A DNA stretch of 64,000 nt from Mycoavidus cysteinexigens_B (GTDB lineage Bacteria; Pseudomonadota; Gammaproteobacteria; Burkholderiales; Burkholderiaceae): assembly GCA_031963465.1 (NCBI GenBank), contig JASSUG010000003.1, positions 62,001-126,000 on the forward strand, read 5' to 3'. This document shows positions 28,401 through 36,877 of this stretch, one piece after another. The notes beneath the pieces were generated by a model. That model had not been told where the DNA came from. It ran no database searches and saw only the letters and a program-made list of their open reading frames with translations. Position numbers and translations under genes: made by a program. Numbering within the stretch: position 1 is the first letter of the stretch; every line of letters starts with the position of its first letter.

Positions 28401-30766
28401 GTTTTGGGATATTTGACTCAGCGCAGTTGCAAGGGTCGGATTTAAGAAAGGTCATTCTTCACACGAGTTGGCTGCGCCAGGCGAATTTAAGCGGAGCGCA
28501 GATGACCGGGGTGCAGTTTGGCGAATGGCCTTATCTCCAGGAAAAGGAGCGTGTGAGTTCCTGCGCGTATTCCCCTGATGGGAAAAGGCGTGTCGTAGGT
28601 CTTCTTGGCGGTAAGATCAGCGTGTATTCGACTTCGAATTGGGAAAAAATCCTCACCTTAGAAGTAAGTATCTACGGGGGTTCTCGCGTCTTGTATTCGA
28701 CAAGCGTGGTGTATTCGCCAAGCGGCTCGCAGATCGCCTCGGGGAGTCAGGACCATACGGTCCATCTGTGGGACGCGCAAAGCGGAGCTCTTGTGCACAC
28801 CTTAAAAGGACATACAGGCCATGTTAATAGCGTAGTGTATTCGCCGAGCGGAACGCAGATCGCCTCGGGCAGCGAGGACACGACAGTCCGTCTGTGGTAC
28901 ACGGAAAGCGGAGCCCTTGGGCACACCTTAGAAGGACATACCGACTATGTTAAGAGCGTGGCGTATTCGCCGAGCGGAACGCAGATTGCGTCGGGCAGTA
29001 GGGACAAGACGGTGCGGCTGTGGGACGCGCACAGCGGCGCCCGTGGGCACATCTTAGAAGGGCATACCTCCCCTGTTTTGAGCGTGGTGTATTCGCCGAG
29101 CGGAACGCAGATCGCCTCGGGCAGTTATGACAGGACGGTGCGGCTGTGGAACGTGTACAGCGGAGCCCTTGGGCACACCTTACGCGGACATACCGGAGAG
29201 GTTAATAGCGTGGTGTATTCGCCGATCGGAACGCAGATCGCCTCGGGCAGTGGCGACCAAACGGTACGTCTGTGGGACGCGGAAAGCGGAGCCCTTGTGC
29301 ACACCTTAGAAGGACATATAAGAAAGGTTACTAGCGTGGTGTATTCGCCGAGCGGAACGCAGATCGCCTCGGGTAGTGAGGACTGTACGGTGCGTCTGTG
29401 GGACGCGGAAAGCGGAGCCTTTGGGCACACCTTAGAAAGACATAGAAACTCTGTTAGTAGCGTCATGTATTCGCCGAGTGGTACGCAGATCGCCTTGGGT
29501 TCTGGCAATGTGGTGCAGCTGCGGGACGCGGAAAGCGGAGCCCTTGTGCATGCCTTAGAAGGACATATCTCCGATGTTTGGAGGGTGGTGTATTCGCCGA
29601 GTGGGTCGCAGATCGCCTCGGGCGGTAAAGACCAGACGGTACGTCTGTGGGACGCGGAAAGCGGAGCCCTTGGGCACACCTTAAAAGGACATACTGACGG
29701 TGTTACTAGTGTGGTATATTCGCCGAGCGGGTCACAGATCGCCTCGGGCAGTAATGACATGACGGTACGTCTGTGGAACGCGCAAAGCGGAGCCCTTGAG
29801 CACATCTTAAAAGGACATAGCGTCTGTGTTAACAGCGTAGTGTATTCGCCGATCGGATCGCAGCTCGTCGTGGGCAGTTATAACAAGGTGTGGCTGTGGG
29901 ACGCGGAAAGCGGAGCCCTTAGGTACACCTTAGAAGGACGTGTCCCCTATGTTAATAGCGTGGCGTATTCGCCGAGCGGTTTGCAGATTGCCTCGGGCAA
30001 TGATGGCGGTACGGTCTGTCTGTGGGACGCGGAAAGCTTAGCCCTTGAGCGCACCTTAAGAGGACATACAACGGGGGTTAATATCGTGGTGTACTCGCCG
30101 AGCGGTTTGCAGCTCGCCTCGGGCAGTTATGACAAGACGATTCGTCTGTGGGAGGCGGAAAGCGGAGCCCTTGAGCACACTTTAGAAGGACATACAAACA
30201 GGGTCAATAAGTTGATGTATTCACCGAGTGGCTCGCAGCTCGCCTCGGGCAGTAGTGACAAGACGGTCCGTCTGTGGGATGTTGCCTCGGGTCAGTGTCG
30301 AGCGGTGATTGAAGGTTTTAACGGAAGCGTTTATAGCTTTGCCTGGAAAAGGACCTGCGACGGCAGCTATCTAGTGACTGGGAGTGAAGATAAATCAGTG
30401 CGCCGGTGGGAGCTGAAAAAAGAAGGAGAAGAGACTAAAGTGATTTTATGCTGGAGTTCGGGGCATGAAGCCCTGACAGTGAAGGGTACGTTATTGGAAG
30501 GGGCGGTAGGGTTAAGCGAGAGGAATGGGGCACTTTTGAAGCAGCGAGGGGCGGTAGAGAAGGCTTTATCGTTGGTGGAGGCGGAAAGGAGGCCTATCAG
30601 TGAAGCGTCCGAGGGGTCGAGCTTGAAGCTGGAATCCAACAGAGGGCATTTGGAAACGGCCGAGCCGAACTCATCGGGCAGGGAGCTTACCAGCGGGCCT
30701 CTGGAGATCAGCGAGGCCTCGGTGATTTCGAAATCGAGGCGCTGGTATAAAAAAGTGGGGTTTTGA
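25454..30766 (+). CDS. NLR-like STAND protein: helical repeats, TIR/SEFIR-like, NACHT, pentapeptide, WD40
   Basis: A 1770-residue multidomain protein. Residues about 10-115 are TPR-like helices. Residues 178-365 resemble a TIR/SEFIR domain (LFLVYAHDN at 180, KVVVCCSE, HGIIPVSL). The NACHT/STAND ATPase has Walker A GDSGAGKT (542-549), Walker B FIFILDGYDE (610-619) and VISCRSEYL, followed by winged-helix and helical regions (FIHKSLLEYC). Residues about 967-1024 are pentapeptide repeats (GADLKG, GADLSF, ANLSGA). About 15 WD40 repeats run from about 1033 to 1660, most of exactly 42 residues and nearly identical. The tail is low in complexity. This plan resembles animal and fungal NLRs and bacterial bNACHT defence proteins: WD40 as sensor, NACHT as switch, TIR-like part as effector. 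It shares a 105-bp intergenic region with the SIR2 remnant. The TIR assignment is the weakest part. Confidence 0.85.
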   Translation: MLGSMSHSALPENLARNVGELYLTQARTEREKGHLDVALVLYDRVKEMLKSLGSVKAALRKAQEPQTLADETLRAMMADAYFERGEVLDRLNLFDKARISYIKAKIWGHAEAKHRVEVSQPLPSGHSAHLSTQTFAQPASEPLQQPDASSAEAKSDLVDYLFEKALLTLSSLEVSKKPTLFLVYAHDNPAHGKAEASTSKYLINKLFQLRGANLFSDQAPTGQRYSTSPEDLEKDCKLEDILTNQLCLLPARLIKDVEPVNKVVVCCSEVLGSYLKWQYYEDFYKELREAYSEDRDAYRQGGKQPGASAIREVVRKFSEEEKYKKEFHHVLTEIAFLQIRAEHLKDTHGIIPVSLAKDSYDYCLKRFIPATTVRMEDISRFSEQAQAGQEVYPNKSRHWVLFKLIERLLISSDEAKTFLGRFWQGYDECISRLKQDSTLGELGFAKLLDGIFDDIRTTLHSQLASIVKQQNQRLWILNADPRAALQGQYFAALKHDDAFNETQQLYVEPRGKATSHGKAEIFDLLSKVKALLRDKQVVLLAGDSGAGKTTLNRVLEKQLWENKKEHDAIPLFISLPSIDKPEHDLIAKALKKRGLSEFQIQALKKEKQKFIFILDGYDEIRQTQNLYLSNRINQSDGWQGQMVISCRSEYLGRDYQSRFQPNPSRQGEAPSFQEVAIEPFSEAERNRYLTKYVEHNRMGWASQRYQAALEQPHLKDLVSNPFLLQVVLEALPYLENEGKGRSAVQLRLDLYEHFVRRWFERNQQRLGTQDLKGAQGEIFRALSDDGFARHGLRFVQDLAVHLYVENGGNPIVEYSLFEDKGNWKEAFFGSEEGTPLLREAWPLIRSGNQYRFIHKSLLEYCVARALFESFDACMALNTRHRRGSNASVYSFEAPPIRPRPMLRDLPLAPKHWIGDLGVMRLLTERVQKELLFKEQLLAIIERSKTDAGVRQLAAHAMTILVKAGVQFNGADLKGIQIPGADLSFGIFDSAQLQGSDLRKVILHTSWLRQANLSGAQMTGVQFGEWPYLQEKERVSSCAYSPDGKRRVVGLLGGKISVYSTSNWEKILTLEVSIYGGSRVLYSTSVVYSPSGSQIASGSQDHTVHLWDAQSGALVHTLKGHTGHVNSVVYSPSGTQIASGSEDTTVRLWYTESGALGHTLEGHTDYVKSVAYSPSGTQIASGSRDKTVRLWDAHSGARGHILEGHTSPVLSVVYSPSGTQIASGSYDRTVRLWNVYSGALGHTLRGHTGEVNSVVYSPIGTQIASGSGDQTVRLWDAESGALVHTLEGHIRKVTSVVYSPSGTQIASGSEDCTVRLWDAESGAFGHTLERHRNSVSSVMYSPSGTQIALGSGNVVQLRDAESGALVHALEGHISDVWRVVYSPSGSQIASGGKDQTVRLWDAESGALGHTLKGHTDGVTSVVYSPSGSQIASGSNDMTVRLWNAQSGALEHILKGHSVCVNSVVYSPIGSQLVVGSYNKVWLWDAESGALRYTLEGRVPYVNSVAYSPSGLQIASGNDGGTVCLWDAESLALERTLRGHTTGVNIVVYSPSGLQLASGSYDKTIRLWEAESGALEHTLEGHTNRVNKLMYSPSGSQLASGSSDKTVRLWDVASGQCRAVIEGFNGSVYSFAWKRTCDGSYLVTGSEDKSVRRWELKKEGEETKVILCWSSGHEALTVKGTLLEGAVGLSERNGALLKQRGAVEKALSLVEAERRPISEASEGSSLKLESNRGHLETAEPNSSGRELTSGPLEISEASVISKSRRWYKKVGF
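28703..30298 (+). repeat. 126-bp tandem repeats encoding nearly identical WD40 blades
   Basis: Thirteen consecutive units with the core SVVYSPSGTQIASGS-D-TVRLW, spaced 126 bp apart at DNA level; two units lack one codon. Sequence is constant except at a few codons after GH(T) and around the Asp of the blade. High internal identity implies recent amplification or gene conversion, so copy number probably varies between strains. Confidence 0.9.
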
Positions 30767-30772
30767 CAGAGA

Positions 30773-30804
30773 GTAGCGAAAGCGTCTCACGGCGCTTTCG
30801 CTAC
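30773..30804. terminator. Perfect 12-bp hairpin between convergent NLR and NRPS genes
   Basis: GTAGCGAAAGCG (30773-30784) and CGCTTTCGCTAC (30793-30804) form a perfect stem with an 8-base loop, seven bases after the NLR stop. It lies between convergent genes and may end transcription from both sides. No T tract adjoins it, so factor-independent termination is uncertain. Confidence 0.5.
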
Positions 30805-30938
30805 GGAATGAATGTTCTATTATCTTGTTTAGCAAGCCAAATGAATAGCTCAGTGAATCCTGCTCGGCTATTCGCTATTTTCTTGGATTTACGCGAGCCT
30901 GTCAGTTTTTTTTTTGTGTCCGAAGTCACAGTTAAATT

Positions 30939-33900
30939 TTACACCTCTTCGCTTTGGGGTGGGTGACGCTTCTTCTGTAGTTCATCCAGTTTTCGGGCAA
31001 GAATACGACCAATTTTAGTGGTTGGCACGGGCCTATCCATATCGTCGTGTTTGCAGTGGATATCGTAAGTTTCGATATTGCCGAGAACGTAAGGTTTCCA
31101 TAAATCAGCAAAAGAGGGCTGGGTAGATCCATCTTCCGCTATCGTTGCTTGAAAGAAGAGCATGTCGCCGGAATAAATGAGCGGAGAAAAATTATTTAAA
31201 AGACAAAGGTTATTTTTGATGATATTGCGAGTTTTTTCCCATAAATATTCTCCCGCATCTGAAATATTTTCATCGCTATAGCGATCAAGAAGTTTGATGT
31301 AGGTAGTTTCTTGATCTAACTCAAGTTTATTGTCCAACTGGAAAGGGCCCGGATGACTATCCAACAAAGCCAGCAAAGTGACTCTTTCGCCTTGTTGTTC
31401 AAGCTGGGTTGCGATGCTGTGCACAACATTGCCGCCAAAAGACCAGCCCAGCAAATAATAAGGCCCGTTAGGCTGAATCCGGCGAATGTGTTTAATATAG
31501 TCTGACGCCATGGCATCGATTGTTTCTGCAAGCGGCGACATGCCACTGAGTCCACAAGCTTGCAGACCATAGACAGGTTGGTCCGCGTCTAAATGCTGAG
31601 ATAGATTGATATAACTCCAGCTCAGCCCTGCCACCGGGTGAACGCAGAAAAGAGGCGGCCGAGTGCCTTCTGGTTTGATGGGAAGCAAGACATTAAATGA
31701 ATCGTCTTGGGCGCCGTCTAGCTTGAGTAAACGCTGCGCCAATCCCGCGATGGTAGGCGCTGCAAACAGCATGTGGAGGGCCATCTCAACGCCCAACGTG
31801 GTGCGAATACGGTTGATCATCCGCACGGCGAGCAGCGAGTGGCCGCCGAGCGCGAAGAAACTATCGTAACGACTGATGCGCTCCAAACCAAGCAGTTCAG
31901 TCCAGATTGTGGCGAGTGCGATCTCGATCTCGCCTTGTGGCGCTTCATACGCTTGATGGGCGAAGGCTTCATCGTCCGGAGCTGGTAGCGCTCGACCAAG
32001 CTTGCCGTCGGGCAGGTAGCGGGCTAGGTCTCCCGTCTTGTCCATACGCAGCAGCTCGCGCTCTTCGCTCGGCAGCACTTCCAGTTGCCAAGCCGGTTTG
32101 TCCAGCCTTTGTTCAAGCGCTTCGGCTAGGCTCTGCAACGCCTGCTGCATATAACCGCAGATCCGATGAGGATCAAGCGGACTCACAACCTGAGCGATCA
32201 GTCCCAAGGTTTTTCCGAAATCCTCCACGAACAGAGCGAGTGGATAGTTCGTGCGTTCGTCCACACTCAACACTTCAATGCCGGGCGCCATTTGGCCCTC
32301 TGATGGCACCACAATGTGGTGCCGGTAGTTCAGTAATGCACTAAACAAGGATGTACCCGCCGGCACGCCACTGCAGCGTTGGGCCAGCGCCAGCGATGCA
32401 TGTTCGTGGTCGAGTAGCCCAGCTAGGAGCGCATGCGTATCCCGCACACTGTGCTCAACGCTGCGCTTCAACTCAACGCATAGTGGCAGGGTGTTAATGA
32501 ACAGCCCCAGTGCCCGGTCGGCACCGTCACCTGCCTGCATTCGCCCAAATAGCACCGTGCCAAATACCGCCCGCTGTAGGCCACTACTGCGTGCAAGCAC
32601 CTGTGCCCAAGCCAGGTGACATAAACTAGCCAGACTCACGCCCAGTCGTTTCGCCTGAACGCGCAGGCGCTCGTTCAACGCCTGCGGCAGTAGTCGGCGC
32701 GATTCGGTAATCCCGGTACCGTCGCGATACGTATCGGTCAGCCCGAAGGGCAACGTAGGCTCCTCCACTTTGGCCAGCATATCGGTAAAGAACCGCTCGT
32801 GCGCGGCCTGACTCATACCCAGACGTGTTTGCGCCACCAGGTTGCGGAACTGTTGGGGAGCCGGCAGCATCTCGCCCCGACCTTCGAGGAACGACTGCAC
32901 TTCGGTCTGCATGATTTCCAGCGTCGAGTGATCCTCGATCAAATGGTGTAACAGGTGGACCAGCAGCCAGCGGCCATCACTGTTCTGCGTAATCACGAAA
33001 CGCAGCAATGGGGCTTGGGTCAAATCAAGACGATGCTGACGGAAACGCTGAGTCAGTTGTTCAGTGATCGGTCCATCGGCTGGATCCAGGGTGAGCTCTG
33101 TGATAGACAACGGCGCCTGACGCCAGACTACCTGCGCGGGCGTGGATAGATGCGCCCAGACAAAGGCGGTGCGCAGAGTATCGTGGCGCTTGACGATCTG
33201 CTGGATTGCGTCTAGATAACGATCGAGTTGCTCCCGGTCAGTAAAGGCCATTTGGGCAATCAACAGATACGGATCGCCTTCGGTCGCCAGCAAGTGGTGA
33301 AACAGGAAGCCGTCTTGCAGCGGGGACAATGCATAAATATCTTGGATATTCGCAACGCCACCGGGAACCTGTGCCGCAATCTGATCGATCTCAGCCTGAC
33401 TAAGATCGATCAGCGGCAGCATGTCCGGCGTCAGCTTGATGATGTCGGATGGAATGAGATTGGGCGGCACGGCGACTTCCCGATGCTGGCCCAGCGATTG
33501 AGCCAACTCGCTTAGCGTAGGCGTATCGAACAATGCACGCACCGAGACCGTCAAGCCAAGAGAACGCAGGCGTTCGATCATCCGCACGGCGAGCATCGAA
33601 TGGCCACCGAGCGCAAAGAAGCTGTCGTGACGGCTGATGCACTCAACCCCGAGCAGCTCTGCCCAGATGGTGGCCAGCGTCGTCTCTACCTTACCTTGCG
33701 GTGCCTCATATGCCTGGCGCGCAAAGGCTTCACCATCCGGCGCCGGCAGTGCTCGGCGATCAAGTTTGCCGTTGGGCGTCAACGGCAGTGCATCCAAGCG
33801 CACAAAGGCGGCCGGCACCATATACTCAGGCAGCCCGGCCACGAGATACGTACGCAGTGTGTTCGCCAGTTGTTCGTCCACCTCGGCTACAACATAGGCA

Positions 33901-36602
33901 ACCAGCCGCTTGTCGCCGTCTTCGTCTAGCGCAAGCACGACAGCATCGCGCACCTGAGGATGTTCGTTAAGGCGTGCTTCGATTTCGCCGAGTTCAATCC
34001 GAAAGCCCCGGATCTTAACTTGGTGATCGTTGCGGCCGAGGAATTCGAGATTGCCGTCGGGCAGATAGCGGGCCAAGTCGCCGGTCTTATACATGCGGGC
34101 CTCAGCATGATTGCTGAACGGATCGCAAAGAAAACGCTCGGCGGTCAATTCAGGCCGGTTCAAATAGCCACGCGCGACACCCGCTCCGCCAATATACAGT
34201 TCGCCGACCATGCCCAACGGCACTGGCTGACCCTCGGCATTCAGCAGATAAACCTTAAGATCGGGAATCCTTACTCCAATCGGACTACCCACTTGATGAC
34301 TATCCTGTGGTCGTAGTGGCTGGTAAGTGACATGCACGGTGGTTTCGGTAATGCCATACATGTTCACTAATTGAGGCGCGCGCTCCGAACGCATGGCGTA
34401 CCATGCCTGCAAGATTGCAGGTTCAAACGCTTCACCGCCGAAAATCACATAGCGTAATTGATCACGCAATTGGCTTTGTGCTTGGCTGGCAATAAAAGTC
34501 TTAAAAGCACTGGGTGTCTGATTCAATACGGTCACGCCCTGCTCGCAAACCAGCCGGTGAAACTCTTGTGGTGAGCGGGCAATCTGATGAGGGACTAAGA
34601 TCAGTTTCCCGCCATAGCGCAAGGCTCCCCAGAGCTCCCAAACCGAAAAATCGAAGGCAAAGGAATGGAACAGGCACCAGGTATCATGCTGGTTAAAGTG
34701 ATACCAAGGTTCTGTGGCATCAAACAGACGTACAATCTGCGCATGCTCAACCATCACGCCTTTGGGTGCGCCGGTAGAACCGGACGTATAGATTACATAG
34801 GCGAGATGACGAGCAGTCAGGCCAAGCACGTGCGGATTAGTGGCTGCCTGTTCTGGCTGCACCGCTGGATCGAGCACAGTCAACGAGGCGAGTGCCCTTT
34901 CGCCCAATGTGGCGCGGCCCACTGCGTCTGCCAACAGGATCCGTGGCGCCGCATCGGTGAGAATGCTCGCCAGCCGCTCGCCCGTATATGCCGGATCAAG
35001 TGGCACATAAGCACCACCCGCCTTGAGAATTGCCAGTAGCCCCACCACCAACGCTAGACTGCGTTCCACGCAGATCGCCACCAGCGTATCTGGTTGCACG
35101 CCCAGTTCGATGAGCTGATGCGCAAGACGATTAGCACGCGCATTCAGTTCCGCATACCCTAATGCCTGACCTTCGTACACCAAGGCAATGGCGTTCGGCG
35201 TACGCTCAACCTGTGCTTCAAATAACTGATGAATGCATTGGTGCGCTGGATACGGCGCCTCTGTTACATTCCATTCGACCAGCAATTGCCGCCGCTCCGC
35301 TGCACTGAGCAGGTCGATGCCGTCAATTGGCTGCGTGGGCTCTGTGGCCAGGGCGTCCAGGAATTGTAGAAAACGGCGCTGGTGTGCCATGAGTTCGTTT
35401 GCTGTATAGAGGTCGGGGTTCGCGTCAAAGTCAATCCGCAATGGGCTGTCCCCGGATAGGACATAGACCGCGATCATTAGGTCTTCGACCGGTCCATTGA
35501 CAAGATTATGAGTGGTTGATGCATGTTTGCCAAAGCGCAGGTCATGGTCAAATGGCATCAGATTGATGGTCGGACCAAACAATTGCCGGCCTTGCGCCAG
35601 TCGGAGTTCTCGCCGTAGCTCTTCACCGCGATAGCGTTGATGTCGAAATCCACGTTTAATCTCTTGCGCCGCTTGTTCTATCAATGATGTGAGGTTCGTG
35701 TCTGGCTGCACAGTGAGTCGGATCGGCATGACATTAGACGTCATGCCGGGAATACCCCGGCCTTTGCCAAAGCGAGCTGGCACCGGAAAGCCTAACACCA
35801 CGTCTTGAGCACCGGTTAAACGATGAAGATACGCCGCCACGGCAGCGGTAATAAACTGAGCCAAACCACTTGCGTCAGAAGCGTAAGTGCGCATTGTTTG
35901 AGAGGAGAGGTAAGCTGTCTGACGCAAACGGTGGTGCAAAGCGGGGGCTTGCCTATCTGCAAGTGTCACAGCGCTAGGCCAATCCGCGCAGTGCGCAAGC
36001 CAATATTCCCGATCTTTTGTAAAGTGCGCAGAGGCTCGGTAGCGAAGATCATTTTCCAGCAGCAGCGATACGGGCCCGAATGGGCGCTCTTGCGCTGTTA
36101 CCCCGTTGACTAGTGCGCTATACACCTGCGCCATGCGTTGCGCGATAAGGCGGCCACCGGCCCCATCCATCGCGATATGGTGACAACGCTGATACCAAAA
36201 AAATCGATCAGATGCGACTTTTAACAATGCAAAGCCAAACGGCAAGTCATTCAGTAGATCGGTTGGCTGTTCGTAGTCCGCTTGCATCCAAGCTTCGGCA
36301 GCAGCTTGAGGATCAACCTCTGCGCTGAGATCGATCAAAGGAAGCGACCAATCCGGCACACTGATAAATTGTTGAATGCCATCGCTACTTTCGATGAATT
36401 GAAGACAAAAGCTTTCTGCTTCCGCGATCACCTGTCGCAAGGCGACTTCGAACAAGGCCGAGTCAACCGCGCCATGGATTTCTGTGAATTGGCAAATATT
36501 GTAGACAGGACTGCGGGGGGTGATTTGCTGCGCGAGCCAAATCTCCATTTGTGCAGCGGATAAGGGGTAGGTGACTGGATTTAGATTGACACAAGCAGGC
36601 AT
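30939..36602 (-). CDS. Nonribosomal peptide synthetase C-A(Thr)-PCP-C-(A deleted)-PCP-TE
   Basis: The 1887-residue synthetase has these domains in order. The first condensation domain has HHIAMDG at 141-147 and is EntF-like. The adenylation domain has YTSGSTGAPKG, YGITETT and NGKLDR; specificity residues read from FDFSVW, VLNQTP, VIFGGE, NMYG and TVHV give DFWNIGMVH(K), the known threonine code. The first carrier protein has GGHS with Ser1002. The second condensation domain (HHLIED 1219-1224) opens with HHLLATEGD, the extra motif of dual epimerisation/condensation domains. Then comes a scar where a second adenylation domain should be: only KTGDLARYLPDG (A8 core, about 1522-1533) joined to GKLGRALPAPD (A10 region). 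The second carrier protein (Ser1589) and a thioesterase (GWSFGG, Ser1721) complete the chain. The frame is open throughout. No MbtH-like gene, phosphopantetheinyl transferase or second synthetase is in the window. Confidence 0.93.
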   Translation of the reverse strand: MPACVNLNPVTYPLSAAQMEIWLAQQITPRSPVYNICQFTEIHGAVDSALFEVALRQVIAEAESFCLQFIESSDGIQQFISVPDWSLPLIDLSAEVDPQAAAEAWMQADYEQPTDLLNDLPFGFALLKVASDRFFWYQRCHHIAMDGAGGRLIAQRMAQVYSALVNGVTAQERPFGPVSLLLENDLRYRASAHFTKDREYWLAHCADWPSAVTLADRQAPALHHRLRQTAYLSSQTMRTYASDASGLAQFITAAVAAYLHRLTGAQDVVLGFPVPARFGKGRGIPGMTSNVMPIRLTVQPDTNLTSLIEQAAQEIKRGFRHQRYRGEELRRELRLAQGRQLFGPTINLMPFDHDLRFGKHASTTHNLVNGPVEDLMIAVYVLSGDSPLRIDFDANPDLYTANELMAHQRRFLQFLDALATEPTQPIDGIDLLSAAERRQLLVEWNVTEAPYPAHQCIHQLFEAQVERTPNAIALVYEGQALGYAELNARANRLAHQLIELGVQPDTLVAICVERSLALVVGLLAILKAGGAYVPLDPAYTGERLASILTDAAPRILLADAVGRATLGERALASLTVLDPAVQPEQAATNPHVLGLTARHLAYVIYTSGSTGAPKGVMVEHAQIVRLFDATEPWYHFNQHDTWCLFHSFAFDFSVWELWGALRYGGKLILVPHQIARSPQEFHRLVCEQGVTVLNQTPSAFKTFIASQAQSQLRDQLRYVIFGGEAFEPAILQAWYAMRSERAPQLVNMYGITETTVHVTYQPLRPQDSHQVGSPIGVRIPDLKVYLLNAEGQPVPLGMVGELYIGGAGVARGYLNRPELTAERFLCDPFSNHAEARMYKTGDLARYLPDGNLEFLGRNDHQVKIRGFRIELGEIEARLNEHPQVRDAVVLALDEDGDKRLVAYVVAEVDEQLANTLRTYLVAGLPEYMVPAAFVRLDALPLTPNGKLDRRALPAPDGEAFARQAYEAPQGKVETTLATIWAELLGVECISRHDSFFALGGHSMLAVRMIERLRSLGLTVSVRALFDTPTLSELAQSLGQHREVAVPPNLIPSDIIKLTPDMLPLIDLSQAEIDQIAAQVPGGVANIQDIYALSPLQDGFLFHHLLATEGDPYLLIAQMAFTDREQLDRYLDAIQQIVKRHDTLRTAFVWAHLSTPAQVVWRQAPLSITELTLDPADGPITEQLTQRFRQHRLDLTQAPLLRFVITQNSDGRWLLVHLLHHLIEDHSTLEIMQTEVQSFLEGRGEMLPAPQQFRNLVAQTRLGMSQAAHERFFTDMLAKVEEPTLPFGLTDTYRDGTGITESRRLLPQALNERLRVQAKRLGVSLASLCHLAWAQVLARSSGLQRAVFGTVLFGRMQAGDGADRALGLFINTLPLCVELKRSVEHSVRDTHALLAGLLDHEHASLALAQRCSGVPAGTSLFSALLNYRHHIVVPSEGQMAPGIEVLSVDERTNYPLALFVEDFGKTLGLIAQVVSPLDPHRICGYMQQALQSLAEALEQRLDKPAWQLEVLPSEERELLRMDKTGDLARYLPDGKLGRALPAPDDEAFAHQAYEAPQGEIEIALATIWTELLGLERISRYDSFFALGGHSLLAVRMINRIRTTLGVEMALHMLFAAPTIAGLAQRLLKLDGAQDDSFNVLLPIKPEGTRPPLFCVHPVAGLSWSYINLSQHLDADQPVYGLQACGLSGMSPLAETIDAMASDYIKHIRRIQPNGPYYLLGWSFGGNVVHSIATQLEQQGERVTLLALLDSHPGPFQLDNKLELDQETTYIKLLDRYSDENISDAGEYLWEKTRNIIKNNLCLLNNFSPLIYSGDMLFFQATIAEDGSTQPSFADLWKPYVLGNIETYDIHCKHDDMDRPVPTTKIGRILARKLDELQKKRHPPQSEEV

Positions 36603-36877
36603 AAGTCTTTTCTAAAGAAAAAATTAAAGATCGGCCATGGGCTGATGGGCCGCGCGATAGAATTTCAACTATGGAACTTGGACTACAGAACCTAAAAAAT
36701 ACTAGGAACTGTTGAAGTTTGGCACTAAGCTCTTGCAAAATAAGAGCACGCCCGTATTGTTGAGATTCTCATACAGGCACAACACGAATTTGCAATGCGT
36801 CGATTACTTCTTATGGATGAATTTCGGTTGTAGTTGGAAAATATTTTGCCTGATAAGCAAATTTATCGCAAGCCCAA
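36603..36877 (-). other. Upstream region of the NRPS gene
   Basis: A 275-bp AT-rich stretch that must carry the NRPS promoter. It contains a hairpin GCTCTT-(7)-AAGAGC at about 36729-36747 and a short palindrome TGAGATTCTCA at about 36760-36770. Neither matches a regulator site I can name; no convincing Fur box was found. Confidence 0.3.

Noticed and set aside
29125..29805. Long open frame antisense to the WD40 array
   Set aside because: It exists because the repeat unit lacks stops in that frame; its translation is a repetition of the blade complement and has no start signals.
28703..30298. Regularly spaced repeats that could suggest a CRISPR array
   Set aside because: The 126-bp period is a multiple of three, lies inside one long open frame and encodes WD40 blades; there are no short repeats with unrelated spacers and no cas genes.
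30763..30966. Sixty-seven-codon frame after the NLR gene
   Set aside because: It spans the hairpin and the end of the convergent NRPS gene and shows no family features.
36755..36775. TGAGATTCTCA palindrome as a Fur box before the NRPS gene
   Set aside because: It does not match the GATAAT-based Fur consensus, and the synthetase shows no siderophore-specific domain such as a salicylate or hydroxamate module.
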